A stretch of 8,500 bases of DNA from an uncultured Streptococcus sp. (lineage in GTDB: Bacteria > Bacillota > Bacilli > Lactobacillales > Streptococcaceae): assembly GCA_902470035.1 (NCBI GenBank), contig CABREZ010000062.1:1-8500 (forward strand). The letters run 5' to 3'. Shown piece by piece: positions 1 to 4,197 of the stretch. A program made the position numbers and the translations under genes. Every line of letters starts with the position of its first letter. Position 1 is the first letter of the stretch. The notes beneath the pieces were generated by a model that worked only from the letters and a program-made list of their open reading frames with translations, had not been told where the DNA came from and did no database searches.

Positions 1-43
1 GCCAATAATCACCTCAAATACAATAAGAAAACTACTCAAAATT

Positions 44-83
44 AAAAAGCTAGAGGTCCATAATTGGAAATCTCTAGCTTTTT
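44..83. terminator. Bidirectional hairpin terminator downstream of the 5'-nucleotidase
   Basis: A perfect 12-bp stem (AAAAAGCTAGAG at 44-55 with CTCTAGCTTTTT at 72-83) encloses a 16-nt loop. Read on the minus strand it lies about 45 bases past the stop codon of the 5'-nucleotidase and is followed by CTTTTTAATTTT. Read on the plus strand it is followed by a T-run, so it could also end a plus-strand gene lying left of the window. This is the layout of a rho-independent terminator shared by convergent genes. Termination itself is inferred. Confidence 0.8.
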
Positions 84-126
84 TGTGGATGAGAACAATG
101 TTGTCCCAGACTATTTTTTACAGTGA

Positions 127-2214
127 CTATTCGTTTTCTTCTTTTTTCTTAAGACCAAAGAAGGCTAGGATGGATGTCAACAGAGCGAGCATATAGATAG
201 CAGGAGAGTCGGCTGTTCCTGTTTCTGGTAGGCTTGCAGCTGCTTGTTTAAATGTTTTTGCTGCGGTAAATGATAAGTGATGGTTTCGAACTTCCCCGTT
301 TCCTGTCTGATGGACTGATTGATTTCCATCCGGGTTAGATGGTTTAACATCACTGCCTGGGTAGGATTGAGCGTCCGCAGGATTGGTTCCTTGTTTGATT
401 TCCTCAATATCTGCTACACCATCTCCATCTGTATCTTTGCTAGAAGAAATAGAAATGGTACGAGAATTTGGATTGATGGTTGCATAGGCTGTGAGATCTG
501 CCTTAGCAAGGTAATCTGCAAAGGCAACGTCCATGGAAGGACCTTCCTCACGAGCTCCACCTAACATGGTGTAGCCATCCCCACCTGCTGCTAAGAAGTC
601 ATTAGTAGTCAAGTAATAATCTTTAGCAAGGTTGAGCGGTTCATATTGACCAGTTTCTGGGTTTTTAATTTCGATATAGAGGACGCGTTTTTCAGCTGGT
701 AGGGTTGTATCGTAATAAACTTTTGCTCCAGAGACTTGGAGGAAGCCACCGCTTGGTTCAAGAAGGGGTTGTCCGTTTTCGTCAAGAACAGTTTTGCCAT
801 CTTTTTCTTGTAAAATAGATCCAAGAGATTTAGCAAACATATCAGCAATATTCTGACCGGTTACTTTAATTTGAGAGATGGTATTCCCAAATGGAAGAAC
901 AGCAATGACGCTTCCTTTGGTGATTGGCTTGTCTTTGGCGATGGTCTCTCGCAAGCCGCCACCGTTGGTTACAGCGAGGTTAGTCTTATGACTAAAGCCG
1001 GTTTGACCGTATTCGTAGAGGGCATCCGCTACGACATTTCCAAGGTTGGTCTCGCGGACACGGACATTTTCCCGTTGACCATTTAGTTCTACAGGACTAT
1101 TGTCACGAACGACTTTAGCATTCTCAGCATCGTATTGTTCTTTGATCTTTTGGACCATGGCAGCTACTTTGGCATTTGGCACTACATTTTTAGTTGAAGC
1201 TGCTGAAATTTGTTGAGGATTTCCAAGCAATTGGTTGGCCTGGTAGGTGATTTTACCGATATTGTTCAGGTAGCTACCGGTTTGGTTATAGGTTACGTTG
1301 TCTCCGTAAGTGGTTGATTGAACAGTATGGGAATGCCCGTCAATAACGGTGACGCGTTTACCTTTCAGTTTTGCATTTTTAGAAAGTTCCTCGGCTAAAG
1401 TAGAGCCCCGCCATTCGACTGGAGTGGTTGTATCCACACCTAAGTGAGCAAGGACAACGTAGTTTTTGTAAGTCTTGCCCTCAGCAGTAGCGCGTGCTTC
1501 AATCTCATCAATGACCTTGTTTACTTCTGAAATAGGATCTGTGAAAGTAACACCTTGGACATTCTTTGGGTGGGTTTTTGTAGCTGTTTCAGGTGTTGTC
1601 ACCCCGATGACAACAAACTCATCGCCAACCACATTCTTATCTTTATCGACAATGGTGGAAGCTTCAAATAAGCGAGCACCATTGATGTAGGTGTTGGAGC
1701 TGAGAAGTGGGAAGTTTAAGATTTCTTTGTATTTCTTAGCCTCATCCAGACCAAAATCGAACTCATGGTTTCCGACTGCCATGGCATCGTAGCCAATTTC
1801 GTTCAAAATTTTAGCTCGTTCTTCACCTTTGGAACTATTTGAAATCGGTAGTCCTTGGAAGGCATCTCCAGCATCTACGACTAAAGTAGATGGATTTTTC
1901 GCCCGTTCTTCATCAATGACTGCTGCTAATTTAGCATCTCCAATCACACCCTTTTCTTCGACGATCCGACCATGAACGTCGTTGGTATGTATGATATTAG
2001 CTTCAGGTAGCTCAGCTGAACTCTCTGCAACACCTTCTGAAGTAGCTAGACTGGCTTCTGTTGAAGCAGGACTAGCAGCATCTGTAGTATTTGTTGAAGC
2101 AGGAGCTACTTCAAGGCTAGTTTCAGGAGCTGTTTGCTCATCTGCAGCTACCTGAGAAGCTAGGAAGGCAGGAGCAATCAATAAGATCGGTAAAAGAAGT
2201 TTCTTCTTTTTCAT
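127..2214 (-). CDS. Cell-wall-anchored 5'-nucleotidase (LPETG surface protein)
   Basis: This 695-residue secreted enzyme should hydrolyse nucleoside 5'-phosphates such as AMP to nucleoside and phosphate outside the cell. Residues 1-24 form a signal peptide (MKKKK, hydrophobic core, VAA cleavage); 25-70 are a Thr/Ser/Ala-rich linker. The metallophosphoesterase domain carries the two-metal ligands of the UshA/5'-nucleotidase family: D79 and H81 (NDVHG), D117 (GDAFQG), N149-H150 (GNHEFD), H257 and H294/H296 (GHSH). The C-terminal nucleotidase domain has RETNLGN (387-393), NGGGLR (417-422) and GGDGY near 545. A DxDGDGVxDxxE calcium-binding-type motif lies near 592-604. The sorting signal is LPETG (662-666), a hydrophobic stretch and KKKEENE, so sortase A should link it to peptidoglycan. 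A GAGGA site 6 bases upstream supports the ATG. Known relatives are S. sanguinis Nt5e and S. suis S5nA, which generate adenosine; equivalence to either is inferred. It appears monocistronic, with a hairpin on each side. Confidence 0.93.
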   Translation of the reverse strand: MKKKKLLLPILLIAPAFLASQVAADEQTAPETSLEVAPASTNTTDAASPASTEASLATSEGVAESSAELPEANIIHTNDVHGRIVEEKGVIGDAKLAAVIDEERAKNPSTLVVDAGDAFQGLPISNSSKGEERAKILNEIGYDAMAVGNHEFDFGLDEAKKYKEILNFPLLSSNTYINGARLFEASTIVDKDKNVVGDEFVVIGVTTPETATKTHPKNVQGVTFTDPISEVNKVIDEIEARATAEGKTYKNYVVLAHLGVDTTTPVEWRGSTLAEELSKNAKLKGKRVTVIDGHSHTVQSTTYGDNVTYNQTGSYLNNIGKITYQANQLLGNPQQISAASTKNVVPNAKVAAMVQKIKEQYDAENAKVVRDNSPVELNGQRENVRVRETNLGNVVADALYEYGQTGFSHKTNLAVTNGGGLRETIAKDKPITKGSVIAVLPFGNTISQIKVTGQNIADMFAKSLGSILQEKDGKTVLDENGQPLLEPSGGFLQVSGAKVYYDTTLPAEKRVLYIEIKNPETGQYEPLNLAKDYYLTTNDFLAAGGDGYTMLGGAREEGPSMDVAFADYLAKADLTAYATINPNSRTISISSSKDTDGDGVADIEEIKQGTNPADAQSYPGSDVKPSNPDGNQSVHQTGNGEVRNHHLSFTAAKTFKQAAASLPETGTADSPAIYMLALLTSILAFFGLKKKEENE

Positions 2215-2220
2215 AAACGG

Positions 2221-2225
2221 TCCTC
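2221..2225 (-). promoter_or_regulatory. Ribosome binding site of the 5'-nucleotidase
   Basis: GAGGA on the minus strand lies 6 bases before the ATG that opens the lysine-rich signal peptide, so it fixes that start. Confidence 0.75.
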
Positions 2226-2250
2226 TTTTCTATTTTATTCCGTACTAAAT

Positions 2251-2279
2251 ATTATAGCTAAAAAGGAAAGAAAAGGAAA
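2251..2279 (-). promoter_or_regulatory. Probable promoter of the 5'-nucleotidase
   Basis: On the minus strand a perfect -10 TATAAT (2251-2256) is preceded, 17 bases upstream, by a weak -35 TTTCCT (2274-2279). The implied transcript begins about 30 bases before the start codon. The poor -35 box suggests modest basal activity or dependence on a regulator. Confidence 0.55.
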
Positions 2280-2288
2280 ACGTTTGCT
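2274..2288 (+). promoter_or_regulatory. Candidate cre site (CcpA operator) over the -35 region
   Basis: AGGAAAACGTTTGCT matches the published low-GC Firmicute cre consensus WTGNAANCGNWNNCW at every constrained position except the second base (G for T). It overlaps the predicted -35 box of the 5'-nucleotidase, where CcpA binding would repress. Such near matches also occur by chance in AT-rich DNA, so this is a hypothesis of catabolite control, not a demonstrated site. Confidence 0.35.
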
Positions 2289-2345
2289 GACACTTGGGCA
2301 AATAATCTTGTGTGAGAGTTGATATTTCAGCCAGTTTGCCTTATC

Positions 2346-2373
2346 CATAAAAAAAGAAAACTTTCGTTTTCTT
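2346..2373 (-). terminator. Rho-independent terminator of the TetR gene
   Basis: On the minus strand, 6 bases past the TetR stop codon, AAGAAAAC-GAAA-GTTTTCTT forms an 8-bp stem closed by a GNRA-type tetraloop (2354-2373) and runs straight into a T-rich tract. The stem is AT-rich and so modest in strength. It separates TetR transcription from the 5'-nucleotidase that follows on the same strand. Confidence 0.75.
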
Positions 2374-2379
2374 ATTTTC

Positions 2380-2940
2380 TTATTCAGTTATAGGTTGGTT
2401 CCAAGTGGTAAAGTCAGTAACACTTAATATGACAGTTGCGATTTCGATCGGCTCTTCTTTTGCACCAGTTGACAACCATTTCGTGATCACTGCTTCAATC
2501 GTAGCTGCAAAGATCTCAACAGCATACTTATAAGGAATTTGGAATTTATTAACCAAATGGTCTTTAGCATGTGGAGTATCGTCAAGAAGTTGCAGGGTGA
2601 AATTTTTCATTAGAAAATGAAATTCTTGGTAATCCATCTGCATCAAGGCATAAATAAAGTCATAATTATCTTGAATATATTGAAGTGAGGCAAGAAAATT
2701 TGCTCGATTGACAGTGCTTGTAGCAAATAACTCTCCCAGCTCGCCTAAGAGTTCAGATTTTAGCTGGTTGAACATATCTTGTTTGTCTACATAATGGAGG
2801 TAGAAAGTACCTCGATTAATGCCGGCTTCCTTTGTTAATTGGCTAATTGTAAGGCTTTCAAGTGATTGTTCAAGAAGCAGACGTGATAGGGCGCTTCGGA
2901 TAGCATTTTTAGAATTCGTTTTTCTCTTTTTTCGGGTCAT
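2380..2940 (-). CDS. TetR/AcrR-family transcriptional regulator
   Basis: This 186-residue protein has the usual TetR length and layout. An N-terminal helix-turn-helix (about residues 12-55) carries the family core LTISQLTKEAGINRGTFYLHY at about 30-50; the rest is a helical ligand-binding and dimerisation domain with no recognisable ligand signature. I chose the ATG at 2940 over one 14 codons upstream because AAAGGAGG sits 4 bases before it, and the protein then begins with a short basic tail (MTRKKRK) as in relatives. Known members mostly repress transport genes and are released by the transported compound. It is transcribed away from the ABC operon across a 544-bp gap, so I infer that it controls that operon and possibly itself. 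The local neighbourhood is its only functional clue. Confidence 0.9.
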   Translation of the reverse strand: MTRKKRKTNSKNAIRSALSRLLLEQSLESLTISQLTKEAGINRGTFYLHYVDKQDMFNQLKSELLGELGELFATSTVNRANFLASLQYIQDNYDFIYALMQMDYQEFHFLMKNFTLQLLDDTPHAKDHLVNKFQIPYKYAVEIFAATIEAVITKWLSTGAKEEPIEIATVILSVTDFTTWNQPITE

Positions 2941-2944
2941 AGTT

Positions 2945-2952
2945 CCTCCTTT
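2945..2952 (-). promoter_or_regulatory. Ribosome binding site that fixes the TetR start
   Basis: AAAGGAGG on the minus strand, nearly complete complementarity to the 16S 3' end, lies 4 bases before the ATG at 2940. The longer in-frame start at 2982 has no comparable site and would place this sequence inside the coding region. Confidence 0.85.
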
Positions 2953-2992
2953 ATCATGTAGTTTGGTATAAATATTGTTCACTAATCATCAT

Positions 2993-3021
2993 ATTATACA
3001 GAAATCAAATTTATTCATCAA
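2993..3021 (-). promoter_or_regulatory. Probable promoter of the TetR gene
   Basis: On the minus strand TTGATG (3016-3021), a 17-base spacer and a perfect TATAAT (2993-2998) form a good sigma-A-type promoter about 50 bases upstream of the TetR start. Its predicted transcription start also falls upstream of the alternative ATG at 2982, so promoter position alone does not decide the start codon. Confidence 0.65.
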
Positions 3022-3054
3022 CAGAATAAAATTTTAGTATCATTCTATAAGTCT

Positions 3055-3100
3055 AAATGGCTTAAAATCAAGTCTTATTCTTATACTGTTAAAGCCATTT
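3055..3100. repeat. 9-bp inverted repeat with 28-nt loop
   Basis: AAATGGCTT (3055-3063) is the exact reverse complement of AAGCCATTT (3092-3100). The arms are too far apart for one protein dimer and no T-run follows, so it is neither a typical operator nor a terminator. It could fold in a transcript or be the trace of a lost element. No role is assigned. Confidence 0.4.
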
Positions 3101-3193
3101 TGGAAGGATTATAAAAATTTTTCCCAGATCTACTTTCAAAGGGGCTATTATATAAAAATGAAAGAAAAACTTGAAATATCAGTTATTTAAATG

Positions 3194-3217
3194 CAAATAA
3201 TCATTCATACTTATTTG
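3194..3217. promoter_or_regulatory. Candidate TetR operator (CAAATAA-N10-TTATTTG)
   Basis: Two perfect 7-bp arms, CAAATAA (3194-3200) and TTATTTG (3211-3217), span 24 bp, about the footprint of TetR-family dimers. The element runs into the TG of a candidate extended -10 promoter (3216-3224) facing the ABC operon, so a bound dimer would block it. Its AT-rich arms could arise by chance, and no second clear copy is visible near the TetR promoter. Confidence 0.35.
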
Positions 3218-3224
3218 TTATTAT
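3216..3224 (+). promoter_or_regulatory. Candidate distal extended -10 promoter of the ABC operon
   Basis: TGTTATTAT fits the extended -10 pattern TGNTATAAT with one mismatch; no good -35 lies at the right distance. It would start a transcript near 3231, just upstream of the ten-codon ORF, giving a leader of about 250 bases before the ATPase. The nearer promoter at 3420-3448 is an alternative or second start. Confidence 0.3.
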
Positions 3225-3250
3225 ATCACAAACTAAGGAGAGGAGGGCAG

Positions 3251-3283
3251 ATGATGCTTGGAGATTTCTATATCAGGAACTAG
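3251..3283 (+). CDS. Possible ten-residue leader peptide (MMLGDFYIRN) upstream of the ABC operon
   Basis: Tandem ATG codons at 3251 and 3254 follow an unusually purine-rich Shine-Dalgarno (AAGGAG at 3235-3240 and GGAGG at 3242-3246, 4 bases before the first ATG). The frame closes with TAG after ten codons, about 200 bases before the ATPase and in the same phase. Strong initiation signals on such a short frame recall the leader peptides that control some resistance and transporter genes by stalling or attenuation. However, I find no convincing terminator or alternative hairpin pair downstream, so it could equally be the truncated start of a decayed gene or chance. Confidence 0.25.
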   Translation: MMLGDFYIRN

Positions 3284-3419
3284 ATAAAATCAAGCGTTTT
3301 CCTTGTCTATTTTTGCATAGAAAAGTATTAGTTTTTACTCCAAATTTCTCCATAAGTTCGTGCCTGTCATGAGCTTTTTCATTGCAGGTATTTTAGTCGT
3401 TTTAAGAGATTGATTATCC

Positions 3420-3448
3420 TTGGTCTTCCGGTAAAAAAGGACTATAAT
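3420..3448 (+). promoter_or_regulatory. Probable proximal promoter of the ABC operon
   Basis: A perfect TATAAT (3443-3448) is preceded, 17 bases upstream, by a half-matching -35 TTGGTC (3420-3425). Transcription would start near 3455, leaving about 30 bases before the ATPase start, which is ordinary for these bacteria. An imperfect dyad (ATTATCCTT at 3413-3421 against AAGGACTATAAT at 3437-3448) overlaps the promoter and could be another regulator site. Confidence 0.5.
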
Positions 3449-3472
3449 AAAGATAGGAACTTGTGTTTAAGT

Positions 3473-3477
3473 GGGAG
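3473..3477 (+). promoter_or_regulatory. Ribosome binding site that fixes the ATPase start
   Basis: GGGAG lies 7 bases before the ATG at 3485. The frame stays open up to a TTG at 3410, but that start has no Shine-Dalgarno and would add 25 residues that do not look like ABC sequence. Confidence 0.7.
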
Positions 3478-3484
3478 AAAAGAT

Positions 3485-4186
3485 ATGGCTTATATTGAGA
3501 TGAAACATAGTTATAAACGCTATCCGTCAGGAGAAACTCACATCATTGCCAATAAAGATGTTACTTTTGAAATTGAGAAAGGCGAATTGGTCATCATTTT
3601 GGGGGCATCAGGCGCAGGAAAATCAACAGTCCTCAATATTTTGGGAGGTATGGATACCAATGATGAAGGGGAGGTACTAGTGGATGGGAAAGCCATCTCA
3701 AGCTTCTCCTCGCACCAACGAACGGATTATCGCAGAAATGATGTTGGCTTTGTCTTCCAGTTTTATAATCTCATCCCTAATTTGACAGCCAAGGAAAATG
3801 TTGAGCTGGCTTCTGAAATTGTTTCTGATGCCTTAGACCCTGAACAAGTCTTGAGAGAGGTTGGGTTAGGAGAACGATTGAATAATTTCCCAGCCCAGCT
3901 ATCTGGTGGGGAACAACAACGGGTAGCTATTGCGCGTGCAGTGGCGAAGAATCCTAAGATTCTCCTTTGTGATGAACCAACAGGGGCTTTAGACTACCAA
4001 ACTGGCAAACAGGTTTTAAAGATTCTTCAGGACATGTCTCGTAAGAAAGGGGCAACAGTGATTATTGTCACCCATAATGCTTCCTTGGCACCAATAGCTG
4101 ATCGTGTCATTCAGATGCATGATGCCCAAGTAAAATCAGTGACCGTCAATAACACTCCACTAGATATCGATAGCTTAGAGTATTAG
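3485..4186 (+). CDS. ABC transporter ATP-binding protein (MacB/LolD type)
   Basis: This 233-residue cytoplasmic nucleotide-binding subunit powers the FtsX-type permease encoded next. All motifs of an active ABC ATPase are present in order: Walker A GASGAGKST (40-48), Q-loop Q92 in FVFQFYNLIPNLT, signature LSGGEQQR (139-146), Walker B ILLCDEP (159-165) with catalytic E164, D-loop ALD (168-170) and switch histidine H197 in VTHN. The FQFYNLIPNLTAxENV segment and the EPTGALD Walker B are typical of the MacB/LolD/FtsE group, which couples ATP hydrolysis to conformational change across the membrane instead of moving solutes through a classic pore. Length is normal for the group. The permease gene starts 11 bases after the stop, with its ribosome site touching the stop codon, so the two are co-translated. 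The probable regulator is the divergent TetR protein. Confidence 0.93.
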   Translation: MAYIEMKHSYKRYPSGETHIIANKDVTFEIEKGELVIILGASGAGKSTVLNILGGMDTNDEGEVLVDGKAISSFSSHQRTDYRRNDVGFVFQFYNLIPNLTAKENVELASEIVSDALDPEQVLREVGLGERLNNFPAQLSGGEQQRVAIARAVAKNPKILLCDEPTGALDYQTGKQVLKILQDMSRKKGATVIIVTHNASLAPIADRVIQMHDAQVKSVTVNNTPLDIDSLEY

Positions 4187-4191
4187 GGAGG
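4185..4191 (+). promoter_or_regulatory. Ribosome binding site of the permease, overlapping the ATPase stop
   Basis: AGGGAGG begins within the TAG stop codon of the ATPase and lies 6 bases before the ATG at 4198. This supports that ATG over the in-frame TTG at 4192, which would sit directly against the Shine-Dalgarno, and suggests translational coupling. Confidence 0.8.
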
Positions 4192-4197
4192 TTGTTC

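Larger units (their letters stand above)
2941..3484. other. Long AT-rich divergent intergenic region between TetR and the ABC operon
   Basis: This 544-bp gap holds no convincing protein gene. It contains the TetR promoter, a long-looped dyad (3055-3100), a 7-bp inverted repeat of operator size (3194-3217), a candidate extended -10 promoter (3216-3224), a ten-codon ORF with a strong Shine-Dalgarno (3251-3283), and a second promoter close to the ATPase (3420-3448). It is much longer than most divergent regulator/transporter gaps and may include a transcribed leader. One short stop-free stretch around 3321-3410 encodes a hydrophobic segment (SFFIAGILVVL) but has no start or Shine-Dalgarno; a gene remnant is possible but unproven. 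Confidence 0.6.

Noticed and set aside
1..45. Possible C-terminus of a plus-strand gene (frame ending TAA at 43-45), or a Shine-Dalgarno (GAGGTGA, minus strand, 9-15) for a gene starting just left of the window
   Set aside because: Both readings are possible, but 14 open codons or one SD-like motif at the edge is too little to call a gene; the adjoining sequence would decide.
91..120. TTGTCCCAG sequence near the left terminator, slightly like the distal end of the streptococcal repeat at the right edge
   Set aside because: Only a few bases agree with what I remember and no paired left half is present.
1475..1690. Open frame on the strand opposite the 5'-nucleotidase
   Set aside because: It lies wholly within a well-supported gene, has no ribosome site or recognisable domain, and is a coding shadow. 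The same holds for the other opposite-strand frames within the nucleotidase, permease and phosphoesterase genes.
2941..2982. Longer TetR start 14 codons upstream
   Set aside because: The near-perfect AAAGGAGG before the ATG at 2940 would fall inside the coding region; the shorter form matches usual TetR N-termini.
3104..3114. AAGGATTATAA resembling AAGGACTATAA at 3437-3447
   Set aside because: The shared 10 of 11 bases are mostly a -10-like TATAA core; too short and too AT-rich to claim a regulatory repeat.
3321..3412. Hydrophobic reading frame in the divergent gap (contains SFFIAGILVVL)
   Set aside because: Begins after a stop with no credible start or ribosome site and is about 30 codons long; kept only as a possible remnant.
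3410..3484. Upstream TTG start extending the ABC ATPase by 25 residues
   Set aside because: No Shine-Dalgarno before it, the extension overlaps the best promoter, and the added residues do not resemble ABC sequence; the ATG at 3485 has GGGAG 7 bases ahead.
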